A stretch of DNA of 64,000 bases. It comes from Aspidiotus rigidus. Taxonomy: Eukaryota > Arthropoda > Insecta > Hemiptera > Diaspididae. This document shows positions 1 through 11,985 of this stretch, in pieces. Made by a program: the position numbers and the translations under genes. Position 1 is the stretch's first letter; every line of letters starts with the position of its first letter. The notes beneath the pieces are model-generated. The model was not told the DNA's origin, did no database searches, and was given only the letters and a program-made list of their open reading frames with translations. The DNA lies in assembly GCA_035079385.1 (NCBI GenBank), contig JAVHKY010000009.1, positions 1,178,001 to 1,242,000 of the forward strand. The letters run 5' to 3'.

Positions 1-199
1 CAGGCCCTAAGATGAGATCGTCATATTTTGCCCTTGGATAGAAGTTCCATCTTGTGATGGAAAGGTTTCAAAAACCACTGTACATTAGGCTGTTGTAAAT
101 GCACATTGAAGCGTGTAGGATCGACCCGGGCATGCCTGAAGAAAGAGGTGACTGAATGATGTTAATTAGTACAGACGTTCACAAGGTTATCATATAAAT

Positions 200-410
200 A
201 AGGAAGAAGGAAGAAATAAGACGAAAAAATCTCGTGGGTGAAGCGGGAGTCTTTATTACGAGGTGGAACTTCCATCTGAAAGCGAAATACGACGATCTAA
301 TCTTAGGACCCCGTAGCGTACTGGTTATGGAAACGAGAGGTCGCAGGTTTGATCCCCACTCGGGTTAGGAGATTTTTTCGTCATATTTCTTCTCCCTTCC
401 TTCCTTGTCG
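200..410. mobile_element. Foldback element enclosing a tRNA-like segment
   Basis: The left part (about 200-235, AAGGAAGAAGG then GACGAAAAAATCTC) is mirrored on the right (about 368-408, GAGATTTTTTCGTC then CTTCCTTCCTT). The region between contains a B-box-like GGTTTGATCCC at about 350. This looks like a tRNA-derived SINE between inverted arms. The same AAGGAAGAAGGAAGAAA word recurs beside the (AAT)n tract at 29698. Confidence 0.5.
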
Positions 411-794
411 ATCAGAAATGTTTCATATTGTGAGTGAATAGACCAAATGCCACATACAGGAGGCTATCGTATTAATGCCACTGTGAGGTGTCCGGAGTAG
501 CCGGGAAAGGGCAGTTTGACAGATGTTCTTGGAATGAACATGTACACACGTAATTTTAGAAGTCGGAAACACGAATAATTATGTGGCCTTTGTGCTCTTC
601 ATTCACGAGCTGGCACTCTTCTAATAAAATTATTAAGACGATGTAATCGTTGTAGCGAATATGTACCAAGATTTCGCCCTTTATAATACTTAAAATAAGG
701 TTCAAAGTTGTATTTCTGGTTTATGATGATGGTACCGCCGCGTGGCGTCACAAAGCGTTCACAAATAAATTTTTAATAGTTTTTACTTTATTTC

Positions 795-880
795 TAATAA
801 AATTGAAACGCGCCACGCCGGTGGCTGGGCGGTTGAGTCGCAGACTTATGATTTTGCTGAGGTGCCCGGTTCAAACTTCG
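795..880 (+). repeat. tRNA-like SINE fragment
   Basis: A-box-like TGGCTGGGCGG and B-box-like CGGTTCAAACTT sit about 50 bases apart, as in the head of a tRNA-derived SINE. No complete cloverleaf can be drawn, so a working tRNA gene is unlikely. Confidence 0.35.
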
Positions 881-1099
881 TTCTTCCCAGGATGGAAATA
901 TATATCCGTATTTTCAACCTCTGTACTTCGAAATTCATTGTGAACACGTCTACTCCGAAAATCTTCGTTGGGAACGCTGTTTGTTGCTTATTCATATTGA
1001 TACTATTTTGCGTAACTAGCCATTTCAGCAATTAATAATCAGTCGATAGCTGATAGTTTTTAGTTTTTGTTGTATTCTTATATCATTAGCCCGTAACAC

Positions 1100-1368
<269 letters not shown>

Positions 1369-2417
1369 TCAGGACCAAAATTACTAAATTTCCGATCAAG
1401 ATTAAGTGATTTTTGACCAAAGTGAACGAATTTTTGGGATCAAACTCATCAATACAAAATCCCAACAATTTTTCAATCAGTATTTTTAATTCTTCAATTC
1501 TGGACTAAAAATTATATTTTCAACAAAAACTACCCAATTTTCATTGACATTGTTGGACAATATCTAACAAACTGGTCATTTTCGGCTTTATTCGGCTTCC
1601 ATTTTCGGCACTTGTCGGTAAAATAAAATTTGTTTTACCAGGCTTCATTATACCCCTAAAATGAACTTCTATCCGATTTTCAAGCTTCTCTCTCTCGACG
1701 AAATGATTCGACAAATGTTGAAAAATCCGGGCTCTGCGTTCATTATACAGTTGTTATGTTTTCCATTTACGTACCTAATCAGCCTTTGTCGGTATATCAG
1801 ACTTTTCGAAAGTTAATTCCTTCGGCGTGATGAAAAATCGAATGCTTATTATTGTACCCGCTATTATTAACATGTCGGCTTTTTGCATGAATTCACAAAA
1901 GTAGACCTACTCGTTGATAAATTTAGCTATTCACGCGAGTAACGCACACGTACTTGTTTATATTTCCTGTTCATCAAACTATCAAGTTTTTCTGTGTTCA
2001 ATTGCTGCGGAAATTGGGTTTTCCTCGCGACAATTTCAACTAATTATTTAACTAGTATATATACACTGTGTATATAGGTATCGCGTTTATCTTATTCGCG
2101 CGAATTCTTTCCTAAGTATAAGCATGTACTTGATATACAATAAGTAATGTAGCATACTTTGCTATAAGCGGTCCTAACCCAGTATTCGTTTAAGTTAACT
2201 ACTACTCGCATTGCATCGCATCGCAGGTGGTACGGTACGGTCTATCTAATATTATAATGGTTTCGGGTAATTAATTCGCTACTGGTGATTCGGTTCGTCA
2301 GATTCGTTGTTAACGCGCGGCGCAATTTTTGTTGGTGGTGATGATGGTGATGATGATGATGATTGACGATATTGTTCTCGTACAAATCTAACTGGTATAT
2401 ACGGTCTTCTTTCGCAG

Positions 2418-2797
2418 CGACTGGTTTGATGGCGGAAGCAGCTTCCGGAGTGGCGCCTCTATATTCTGTAGTTCGAGCGGCCGCCGCCGCTGCTGATTCG
2501 CTCACGAAAGAACGTTTACAATATTGGACTCGATTCGATCCGTTTTCATTCCCGAATGTAACGTCGACTCCTCCTACTCCGACCACTGACGGTCGTTTCT
2601 TCTGTCCAAAATGTCCGCGCAGCTATCGTAACAAGAATCATCTGTACCGTCATATTCGTTACGAGTGTGATCGTAAGAAGCAATACCGTTGCGGTATTTG
2701 CTTGAAGGATTTTTATCGTAGAGACAATTTGAAAACGCACATCAATTACAAGCACGCCGCATTCCTGCGCAGTCTAAAAGCAGAACCTAAGGTTTGA
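2418..2797 (+). CDS. lola: lola-type alternative terminal exon 1 (C2HC + C2H2 fingers)
   Basis: Terminal coding exon of about 125 residues. The acceptor TTCGCAG ends at 2417 and the exon enters in phase 1 (CG completes a split codon, then ACT), so the upstream ATG at 2363 is intronic. The N-terminal half is a linker with six alanines and a Pro/Thr-rich stretch. Then come a C2HC finger (CPKC, twelve residues, H, four residues, C) and a C2H2 finger (CGIC to HINYKH), joined by the QYRC linker typical of Lola isoforms. The stop follows a short basic tail. Lola proteins are nuclear BTB transcription factors of axon guidance and neural identity; this exon would supply one DNA-binding specificity. 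The exon type is clear. The assignment to lola itself rests on finger architecture and the array, since the BTB exon is outside the window. Confidence 0.88.
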
Positions 2798-4411
2798 GAT
2801 ATTTAGATAATGCTTGTTTATGTATAATTTTTCTAATCATAAGTATTTTCGTGTACATTTTCAAGTGCAAAGCAAGTTTTTAATGTGCTGGCTGAAAACT
2901 CGCCATTTTTATCATAATGAAATACTTACGCCTTCTTTCCAATGACAATTATTGATGTGATTTTATAACATACTTAGTATACGTCTTCTCAGAACGTTAC
3001 TCTGCCATCCCCTCTACTTTCTTTTCTATATAGGATTGAATGGGACGAGCGACCAAGGCTTAATACAATAAGTGTATTGTTTATCTTATTCATATTTTTT
3101 TTTTCTTTCGTTTCTTACAAAGAAACCATTATTCCAAAAAATATCGGAAAGATTTTCTACTTCTGAGCGTGATGCGAATATACGTAGTCTCGTCATACAC
3201 TAATCATAATAATTATTACTTATATGTGGCACAGCACGTGCGTTGTACCGTCGTCATTTAAAATTTTCATTTTACAATATTCTATACAATGAATTCTCTT
3301 GTATGCAATGATCAGAAAACTATCGTCCTTAATGCGAATTCAGATGAAAATCTTTCTTTTTATAGGTTATAATTTTATCCCGTCGTCAAGACAAATTTCT
3401 TTTTATTGGAATTTCTACATTTTTGTCAGAACTGTTGGATTTGAAACAAACGTCGATAACAAGTCAGAATCAAAACGTATGAAGTTTTGTGCGAAGATCA
3501 AAATGAAACTATATTTTCCAGTTTCTCTCTCATTAGCTGTGTTTTCTAATCTTTGAAGCATTCCTCCTCCTCCCCCCTTCAAAAAAAAAAAGAATAAAAC
3601 GAAAACAAAGAGCTATAGTTTTTTATTTATTATAATAATTATCATACATTATGATATATAATTTGTAATAATACTGTATACCCATTTTGTACATCGGTTA
3701 CCTTATTTTGTTTACAAGTTGAATTTTGTGCAATAATGATGTGGATGTTCAAATAAGTTGAATGTGCAATTTTGTAAGCCTGTAAGTTGAACTGTATAGG
3801 CAATTAGTATTCTTAATTTTATATTATCTTAATTTTGACGCATTATTTATTCAATTCGAGTACAGTTATAAATCAGTACATAGTATTATAAGTAGGTATA
3901 AAATATCGTAGTCGCGTTTATCAAAATAATATAAGATGTATAGAACACGGTGTATACCGTTTGTGTATAATTTAACATTCTCTCTTTACAGAAGGATGCA
4001 CATTAGTTTAGCCGTTCTTTCTTCAGGCTGCGTCATTTAATTTGGGACGCGAAAATGAGTTGGGGAACGAGAAGTGAGTCCGCTGCGCGCAAATATCTTC
4101 AATTCTTGTGGAATGCCTTTTATTACCTTGTTTCGGTGCGCAGAATTAACACAGAATAGATAAATAAAACGGTTTTTTTACCTTTAAATTATCGCGTATT
4201 ATAGTCCACAAAAAACAAAGACAACACAAACCGACTTCTCGGTCTGTCACCATTCTACGTATAATCGCTCATGATCTTCCTCAAATTTATCCCTCGTCGC
4301 TCTCTTTTCAATAATTGGTTACTTACGGTTCTACTTGTTTGTATTTCGTATGTCTCAAACTAATCAGAAAAGTTGCGACGAATTTTTCTTTTTGCGATGC
4401 AGAATTGAAGA

Positions 4412-4549
4412 ATTTTTCGTATATTTACCGCTCTGCCGTTGTATGTTCTTATAGACCCTGAAGATGATGATATAAGTTACATCAAAACGTCGGTCGCTGT
4501 GTATTTTCATGAAATAAATGACGGCACAGCAGTCAATATACGAAAATTA
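4412..4549. mobile_element. Small palindromic Penelope-type remnant with hammerhead-like centre
   Basis: The arms CGTATATTTACCGCTCTGCCGT and ACGGCACAGCAGTCAATATACG are imperfect inverted copies. The centre reads CCTGAAGATGATG then CAAAACGTCGG, the word pair seen at the ends of Penelope-like elements and derived from a hammerhead fold. Related copies lie at 45730-45885 and 52265-52350. Confidence 0.5.
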
Positions 4550-5224
4550 ATATACTTTTTTCTCAAACTATGAGTTCAAATTATCGTTCCTGAACAGCCT
4601 TTTAGAGATACCTCGCGTTATTTGCTTCTTTTAATACATAATATTCTAACAAAGTGTACTGTATGGTATTCAATACTACAGTACGTATCTACTCCATGTG
4701 AGTCTCTGATCATTTTAATGACTCACTCGCTCTCATCAAATACTCGTATGTACTCGAAAATATGCGCAGTCTATCCTTCAGCAGGTCGGTTGTGCTGATA
4801 ACATGTCAAAACGATAACTCCATTGACAAAATTCTATGGGATTGCGATTTGACATCTATGATTTTGGATTCTGACTAGTTTTTAGTCCGAAGTATGCATT
4901 TTCTACCCATTTTAGATAGACTTGAAAGTCGTTATGGTTGTATTCTTATTTGAATTATATAACTTCTCCAATTCTTATCGTATTATTTGCGCTGTGACGT
5001 CTTCATCCGAAATAATCGATTTAAAAAGACATTTTCATATTTTAGGTGTTTCAGTGTTCGTCTGCAGAAGAAATTCTCGAATAAATATTCAGCTCTTCCT
5101 CTGTCATGTTGACTAATTGATGACGCGAGGAAACAAAAAAATGAAATTAATAAATTAGTAAGCACTCAAATTATAAGAATAATATTATCTTGAGGTTTCA
5201 CAACAAAGACCAAAATTAGTATGT

Positions 5225-5440
5225 TGTGCAACTAGTGCAGAAAAGTAATACAAAATGGTAAACAAGTACCAAGTTTGATCCACCTAGCCTAGCTGGTAGC
5301 AGACAACGCGAGTAGCCATTTGTTACCATTTTGTCCCGAATTCCATGCAATAGTTTATTCAGAAAATGCAAAAATAAAATCTAGCAATACGTTTCCACAA
5401 TCGCAATAATATATTGATATATACTTTTTGCACTTTTTGT
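5225..5440 (+). repeat. Dispersed repeat, copy 1
   Basis: The words GCAACTAGTGCA, ACGCGAGTAGCCATTT, CCATTTTGT and AAAATGCAAA are shared in the same order with 50040-50215, so the two are diverged copies of one unclassified element. No coding capacity is seen. Confidence 0.55.
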
Positions 5441-5599
5441 TAAAAATGGGTAAAGGGAGCAACGTTTGCTCACTGCAACCACAAATAACGAATGTAACAT
5501 CATCCAGCATATTACATGATCTGAAGCACTTTTTTTCACTGCCATGTAGTAAAAATGTGGTGTAATAGTATATTAAGCCACACGGCCGATCTATTAGAA

Positions 5600-5800
5600 A
5601 AGCGTTTTAGCGACCCATGCCGCCATGCAGCGCGAGTTCATTGGTTTCCTCCGTTCACTTGTGGTGTACGCCATTTTTCAGTTCACGTGAAAAAATGACT
5701 ACATCAATACTAATGCACTAGTTATTTGTCTAATCAACTAAAATACACTACAACAATGTTCATCGGGTACAAAAGTGCGCATGCGCGCAACCCAACTCTA
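5600..5800 (+). repeat. Dispersed repeat, partner of the inverted copy at 11610-11750
   Basis: It includes GCCGCCATGCAGCGCGAGTT, CCTCCGTTCACTTGTGG and ATGTTCATCGGGTACAAAA. The reverse complement of this series appears at 11610-11750. The pair brackets zinc-finger exon 2 and the proposed small exons at 10.5-11.1 kb. Confidence 0.7.
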
Positions 5801-6377
5801 GAGAACAAAACGTATCCTCGCATTGTACAAATTATTACCTCTCTATCTATTCCAATCAGATGAACTAAGGCGCTTTAGATAAACAGCTCACTCTGTACCA
5901 TTTATTGAAGTACTCTTTTCTTCATTCACAATCAAAAAGTGTTAAAACTCGAGTCATACCAAACATGACGCATGAACTAATATATAACTGTGCATTTATG
6001 TATGTTCATTTCGCTATAAGGGATTTTTTTTCATTTTCGTCTTGTACCTAAGAAATATTCACGTGCTATCATCTATCTTGTGATCGCACTCGTCTTATAT
6101 TTTGTGATTGTAAATGAAGAAAAATCTTACACAACACGGTTAGAAATGGCCATTTTTAAACCCTTGTAGCGTAAATAACTAATTTCCTTGCGTATGTTAG
6201 AATAGTATTATTAGGTATTATACCTTTATATTTTTCAAGTTCAACTCTAGAAATTGTTTAAATTTCAAATCTACATTAATATTATCGTAATGAATGTGAT
6301 GAGGTGTAAAGAGAGCCGAGGTTGAAAAATATCTCCAGCGTACTGTTCGTTTTCTTCAGTGGTGTGTTATAACTGAA

Positions 6378-6401
6378 CTGATGATGGTGTAACACCCGAA
6401 A
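6378..6401 (+). other. Hammerhead-like core motif
   Basis: CTGATGA is followed by a hairpin (GGTG, loop TAA-like, CACC) and then CGAAA, which is the conserved core order of a hammerhead ribozyme. The following GTACTCTTG is shared with the minus-strand copy at 21160-21191. The outer stems I and III are not convincingly formed, so it is probably a Penelope-like element relic. Confidence 0.4.
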
Positions 6402-7205
6402 GTACTCTTGTGAGCTAACTTATAAAGTAGAATGGTACACTTGTGATCTTTTTAATCTTATCAATTTAATAATTTTGCAGATCAAACGAACCAAAATTTT
6501 ATTGAGTTAAACTGAATTCCAGCCACTGTATTACCATTCTTATCGTATTCTGAAATGCGCTGAAAATATTCACTCAAATAATATTGCGATACAAATTCTA
6601 TAACCCGATTTTTCTTGAAAAATCGGTAAAATAAATCGATGAACCTTCAGTGTATTTACCTACCTACCAGCGGTATTTATCAAGATTTTTATTGAACACG
6701 TTGTAAATGTTCCGTGCAATCCATTACAAAGAAAAATGATAAATAAATAAAATTTATATTTATCATACTCGTGTATACTGTACCTATTTACTTGTATACT
6801 GTACTTATTTACGTTTAAGTGAATAAAATAAGTTCTGTAAAGAAATTTTGGTCGCGCATCAATACAGTACTGAGATTATACTGTATCATTCTCAAAAACC
6901 TATAAGACATTATGAAGCATGGACCTAATAATTTTGTGAATAGTGATCCCGATCCAGTTCTGAGTAAGGCGCGATGCTTCAAATTCTGATCTTCATACTT
7001 CAGAAATCCTTGTCTATTCCAACGCGGCTATCGAATAGAGTTCAATCTAATTCAACTTATCGGAGTAGAAGATTCATTTTGTTTTACATTTTTTTTTAAT
7101 TATTTTTATTTTCATCATTATTATCATTTTTGCATCGTATAGATGATCGTATCACTTTTATAGGATTGTATGGATTAATTTTCGGCGGTTGTTTCTGTTT
7201 TGCAG

Positions 7206-7471
7206 TCGAGGCGTTATATTTAGCCTTAGATCCTTGTTACATTCCACAGCGGCGAGAATATTGCGACAAGTGTGGCCGCTCCTATTCGAAAAAGGCAAAT
7301 TTAGATCGTCATAAAAAGTACGAGTGCGAAGTTGATCGCAACTTTTCGTGCCCTGGATGTCCGTACAAGGCCAAGCGGAAAGAGCACCTTAAACGTCATA
7401 TGATATTTATTCATAATGTAATTCTCAAGCCGACAGATAATCTGCAGGAGTTAATCATCCGGCAACCATAG
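7206..7471 (+). CDS. lola: lola-type alternative terminal exon 2 (C2HC + C2H2 fingers)
   Basis: Terminal exon of 87 residues. The acceptor after a strong pyrimidine tract (CTGTTTTGCAG, ending at 7205) is used in phase 1: TC completes the split codon, then GAG GCG. The first finger is CDKC to HKKYEC, of C2HC form. The second is CPGC to HMIFIH; its region between the cysteine and histidine pairs (PYKAKRKEH) has alanine where an aromatic residue is usual. A short hydrophobic and polar tail follows to the TAG. The reading frame continues upstream through the intron to 7130, but that part is a membrane-like artefact. The role expected from the family is sequence-specific DNA binding in the nucleus. 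Confidence 0.88.
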
Positions 7472-7582
7472 GATAAATTGTTCAATCGTCTCTTTTTCTG
7501 ATCCGTATCTCTCTTTCTCTCCCTCATTTATTTGAATTTTTGTATAAAGTTTGCCTTACACACCATTGATTTTGATTATAGA

Positions 7583-8246
7583 CAACCCCGGATTTAGGAT
7601 TTTTGGGCCCGGGGGCCAGCGGCGGTGGAGGCCCCTATTAAATTTTTCTACCCAATTGCCTCCCAAAACTCCTATCATATATAGCTCGAGAGTCAAAATT
7701 TTAACAGGGAACCAGTTTTAAGGGAGGCTTTTTGAGAAATTTGCCGTCCGTCGTCCAGCAAAAAACTTGAAAAAATTTCGACTCTGGAGCCATATATGAT
7801 AGGAGAGGGACTTGGAAAAACGAGGGCTTCCTTAACGAAGTTGAACGAGGAACGCAGGGAACCTGTTTTATGAGTCAAATGGGATTTGGTACTCAAAATT
7901 TAAGGAAGCCCAGACCTAGATAATAAAGCTAGTATAAAGAAGGCCTAGACCTACTGTAAGCCTAGTATAATATAGTTTGAGAGTTAGCTCGAGAGTTGAA
8001 ATTTTTCCAAGTCCCTTTCATATCATATATAGCTCGAGAGTCGAAATTTTTCCAAGTCCCCCTCCTATCATATATGGCTCGAGAGTCGAAGTTTTTCCAA
8101 TTTTTTTGCTGGACGGCGCACGGCCAATTTCTCAAAAAGCCCCCCATAAAACAGGTTCCCTGTTAAAAAAGTGAGGGTGATGGAGGCCCCTCGTTGGTGG
8201 AGGCCCGGGGCCATGGCCCCCTTGCCCCCCTTTAAATCCGGGGTTG
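7583..8246. mobile_element. Foldback-type DNA element with GC-rich terminal inverted repeats
   Basis: The ends are perfect inverted copies (CAACCCCGGATTTA at 7583 and TAAATCCGGGGTTG ending at 8246). Inside, longer arms (about 7700-7810 and 8030-8165) are also inverted, including AGGGAACC, TTTTTGAGAAATT, GTCCAGCAAAAAA and CATATATGATAGGAG. There is no transposase. Relatives lacking the GC-rich ends lie at 56285-56645 and 63688-64000, with decayed pieces at 18240-18452 and 21570-21806. Confidence 0.8.
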
Positions 8247-10564
8247 CAATGTTTCATTAGGTTTAATTTCTAATTTTAAGTCATAATTGAGACCTTGTCT
8301 GATGTTTATTAAATGTCGAGTGGACAATTCTCGTACTCGTATATCAGTGCAACTTTATTTCTTTTGAATTCGGAAATTTCCAATTGGTTTTCAGTCGATC
8401 GTCCTGAAAATTTTTTTTCTGTCAGTATTCAAAAACCCTACTAGTATGTATCTTAATAAAATATCATAAAATGAAAGAAACGAAAATTATTGCTCGACTG
8501 ATTCGTACAGTGTCAATAGTTCAATTTATTATGTTTATCAATTCACAGGGAATATGATATCGTTAGTCCAGAAAAGGTTGATTACTTATTGTTTGAATAG
8601 TTTGGAGCTGTAATTCAACGTGTATTTGTACCTTTTAGCGAGTGAATATCATTTAAAAAGTTGAATACCCAAGTCTTTTGTTGATATACTGAAAAAGAAT
8701 CAAACGGCCGAATAGTATTGATGAGCAAATATGATGCTAGTGAAAATGAAATACAGTAAAAACCTGGCTAAAACGGAACGCGTTCGTACTGAACAATTTT
8801 TCCGTTTTAGTAAGGTTTCCGTCTTGTGCAGGTTAGCTCAAAAAGGGGCAAAAATCAATTTCCGATGAAATAGTAAGGATAAATTATCGTTACCGAATGA
8901 ATAAAGCACGTTTAATGGCTCGATGAATACAGTAAGCCAGGGTCCAGGAGCCTCGCCCACCCCAAATTGGAGAAAAAATATTTTATATTTTTTAGAAAAA
9001 TCTTAATGGGTTCCGAAGTAGAATTTAACGCGAAATCCAAGAAAAATTGTGAAAAAATTCCTAGGACCCTCGGAGGGGGTTGAGAGGGGCACAAACCCTA
9101 AAAAGTGATAAAAAATTTTTGCCTTTTCTTTCAAGTTCAACTAATTCTTGTATAGAATTTACCGTAGAATTCGGAAAAATAAATCATTTTCAACATCTTA
9201 TCGTAATTTAAGTTGAAGTATGAACAAGAAAAATCAAAGATACAGTATGACTTCTCGAAAAATACACGTGTATGAAGAAGAAAAAAAATATTCTTTCCGG
9301 TTTGAACAGTACAATATGGGTTGGAATAGCCTCCAACGGACTGCATTACTTTTCCGTTTCCATGATGCGCAGTTTCCGTCTTATACAGCGCTTTTTACAT
9401 GGGAAAATGACTCACAGGCATCGGGACTAATAAATTTGTCCGTTGTAGCCAGTTTTCCGTTAGTAACAGGTTCCGTTTTAGCCAGGTTTTACAATAATTT
9501 GGATCTGTTCCATGGTGGTGCGACACATTTCAACAGAACATACGGATATAACACGGAAGAAGAAAAAAAAAAAAAAAAACAGAAATACCCGAGTTGCAAA
9601 TTTAATTGATGTAAGTTAGAAACGTTTTCGATCGACATGACAAAATCGAAAAAATAGGAGACTACGACTATCAGTCTGTTCTTTGTGATAACAGTCCGAG
9701 GGTGCATGTTCCCAAAGGAGAGAATCTCAGCGAGATTATCATGGAGCGCCATTTAATCGCCCAATGAAATAGAGTGTATGAACAATGAAGAAAACAAATT
9801 CAATAATTAAAATGAATTCTCCGTATGAAGAAGTAATGAACAATAATGTAAATGGATGCAGGATAAAATGATTCAACTGCGATCAAAAGAAATTTTAGTT
9901 CTATTAAAAAGTAAGTTGAACGACAAAAAATTCTGAAAAGCAATACACATTGCTCGTTGAGAGAATTGAAACACGTTCTTTTTTTTTTTTAAAGTTTTAC
10001 CACGGTAAATAATACTTTATAAGAAAAATAATAATGAAAAAAAACAGCCAGAATAAACAATGAAATTTGACTTATGCTTTGAAAAAATGTATTAAAAATC
10101 CGAGTTAGTCAGCAATTCTAGATGAATCGGGCTGATCCTAATACCTAATCTCTTCATGACGAAATTTATTCGATTCCAAGGATATACTCGTAGAACGATT
10201 TGCCTATTGTCTCGAATCACTAAAATATAAATGTATCAAATTGCCTAGAATTATTTATTGTTCCTATAACTACATAATACGTGGTTAGGTGTTGTCTTAC
10301 GTTGTTGTAGACTACATGAACGCCATCATAGCGCAAGAACCGTTTTTGCACTAGTCGTCGTTTATTTTTTCAATATGAATCGTACTAAAGTTTTATCGTT
10401 CAAGAATAAAGGAATGTGATATTGAATGCAATTTTTGGACTGATATTCACTTGGAGAATAGTGATGATATTTCATAAAAATGGTTTATTCGTAAAATTGT
10501 TGTGAACCAGGGTTTTCTGAAAACCCCAAACCGAGAAAAAAGTATCTTCCCCTTCCCATCCCAG
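8247..10564. other. Intron DNA with a pogo-like relic
   Basis: Apart from the inverted-repeat element at 8754-9494 the stretch is AT-rich and shows no domain-bearing frame. The ORF at 9220-9609 lies mostly inside the transposon relic and is not a gene. Confidence 0.5.
8754..9494. mobile_element. Non-autonomous pogo-like element
   Basis: The left end reads CAGTAAAAACCTGGCTAAAA then CGGAAC. The right end carries GTTCCGTTTTAGCCAGG then TTTTAC, its inverted copy. Sub-terminal words (TTTCCGTCTTGTGCAG against TTTCCGTCTTATACAG) repeat directly. The ends and spacing resemble pogo/Tigger-group elements. No transposase survives. Confidence 0.55.
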
Positions 10565-10618
10565 TGCTGCTGCAAATAACATCTTCAGTATACAGTAAAA
10601 TTACTAATCGCTGTATAC
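10565..10618 (+). CDS. Possible entry exon of the nuclear-receptor module (small exon A)
   Basis: A pyrimidine-rich acceptor (CCCCTTCCCATCCCAG, ending at 10564) and a consensus donor (GTAAGT at 10619) enclose 54 bases. The exon enters in phase 1 (TG, then CTG CTG CAA) and leaves in phase 1. It would encode LLQITSSVYSKITNRCI plus a split residue. I do not recognise the peptide. Its phase fits both the array's common donor upstream and small exon B downstream. This is the strongest acceptor near the nuclear-receptor exons, so it may be where the isoform begins. The call rests on splice signals and phase only. Confidence 0.38.
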
Positions 10619-10861
10619 GTAAGTGCACATACAGTTTTGTGCACGATAATGATACAGCCTTCAAACTTGACAGTGTGGAATACCGAAGGTGTACAAAATC
10701 CTACGTAAAGTACGAGTACTATTATCGATTTTTTGTTTTTTACTATTCTTTCTTATGCAAAATCTAAGTTTCGTTGACTCGTATATAATGAATGCAATTC
10801 ACCAATATTGTGAACTTAATCGTTTCATTAATATCAGCTCGTTTTAATTATTATTTTACAG

Positions 10862-10924
10862 ATGAGATGCGATCAAATAGTCATCTTCGAGTATTATATC
10901 TGATGAAAGACGAATTGGACCAGT
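10862..10924 (+). CDS. Possible small exon B of the nuclear-receptor module
   Basis: The acceptor TTATTTTACAG ends at 10861 and a weaker donor (GTTAGT) follows 10924. The 63 bases are symmetric in phase 1 and encode EMRSNSHLRVLYLMKDELDQ between split codons. No family is recognisable. Spliced after exon A and before exon C it keeps one open frame. If the donor is not used, the frame stops three bases later, giving a short finger-less end. Confidence 0.35.
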
Positions 10925-11041
10925 GTTAGTAAATTTTCATTGCACAAAATCTACTCTCTAATCCTCGAATTCTGTAACCCCCCGGTATTATCTTGAACAC
11001 CTCCTATTTGAATTTTTACTTTTTGCGTAATTTTTCTGCAG

Positions 11042-11095
11042 ATGAAACGCAACGTAGTGAGCACGTTTCTTTCGAATTCTTACCCCATTCTTCTG
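11042..11095 (+). CDS. Possible small exon C of the nuclear-receptor module
   Basis: It has a good acceptor (TTTTTCTGCAG, ending at 11041) and a good donor (GGTGAG with GTGAGT at 11096). The 54 bases are symmetric in phase 1 and encode ETQRSEHVSFEFLPHSS. Exons B and C begin alike (AT GAG ATG CGA and AT GAA ACG CAA), hinting at a small duplication. The phase leads directly into the receptor exon at 11986. The function is unknown; it would be linker sequence before the DNA-binding domain. Confidence 0.4.
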
Positions 11096-11609
11096 GTGAG
11101 TTGTAGAAATTTAACTCAAACAGCGAGAGCTAACGTTAAAAACCGCATCTGAAGAGTCGAGTGAAATCTATAATTATATTACTGTATGCTGAGGGAAAAA
11201 AGTTCGGTAATCATTACCGGATTCGTGGGACAAGTGGGTAACAAAATTTAGGTAGTAATTATTAAATTACCATTATCTAATTTATTTGAAACGATTATTT
11301 TCAGTTAGGGGATTGAGAGATGAGTTTTTGAAAAATCAATTCAGCGTTGTTACGACTTAAAAAGGAAACTATCGAAAGAGTCGTACTCGTACTAGCGAGT
11401 CAGCAATACACGATACATTTTACGTACATACTTCGAAGAGAAAAACTAAATTCTCATTGTTGAATTATATCATAGAAATTAGAGGAGATTGTACTCATGA
11501 TTGATCGGTATTAGAACAAAAACAGACTACAAGTGGCAACATCTTTTTATTGCTCCTAGTACAAAAGGAGAAAAAAATATGAAAGTAAAGAATATACATA
11601 TAATCGAGT

Positions 11610-11750
11610 TGCGCGCATATTCTCATTTTGTACCCGATGAACATCGTTGTGGCGGGGGAAACGTTATACCATTCATGTGAACCGAAAAATAGGGTACGCC
11701 ACACGTGAACGGAGGAAAGCGATCAACTCGCGCTGCATGGCGGCTCTCGT
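11610..11750 (-). repeat. Inverted copy of the repeat at 5600-5800
   Basis: It contains TTTTGTACCCGATGAACAT, CCACACGTGAACGGAGG and AACTCGCGCTGCATGGCGGC, the reverse complement (with mismatches) of the words at 5600-5800. The small ORF starting at 11705 is carried by this repeat and the following triplet tract. Confidence 0.7.
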
Positions 11751-11850
11751 CGCTCGTATTGATATCGCTATCCTCCGTCCATTGTAGTATTACAAAGTAT
11801 TATACTATTTTGAACGAATACTCTCTGAGAGAATATCACTGCGCTTCCCC

Positions 11851-11863
11851 CAACAACAACAAC

Positions 11864-11906
<43 letters not shown>
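11851..11906. repeat. (AAC)n/(AAT)n microsatellite
   Basis: A few CAA units lead into about 15 AAT units. It lies 80 bases upstream of the first nuclear-receptor exon. The poly-asparagine frame is an artefact. Confidence 0.95.
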
Positions 11907-11985
11907 GCTGTACTGTAAGTGAAACAGAGCGACCATGTTCTTAAGGGAATAATAACAAAATGATGAGTGTATGAAAATTTTACAG

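Larger units (their letters stand above)
2798..7205. other. Intron/UTR DNA between terminal exons 1 and 2
   Basis: The first part is probably the 3' UTR of exon 1 (an AATAAA-containing stretch lies near 3592). I see no further coding exon. It holds a palindromic Penelope-type fragment (4412-4549), a dispersed repeat (5225-5440), half of an inverted repeat pair (5600-5800) and a hammerhead-like motif (6378-6401). A pyrimidine-rich acceptor at about 3991 is followed by an early in-frame stop. Confidence 0.55.
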
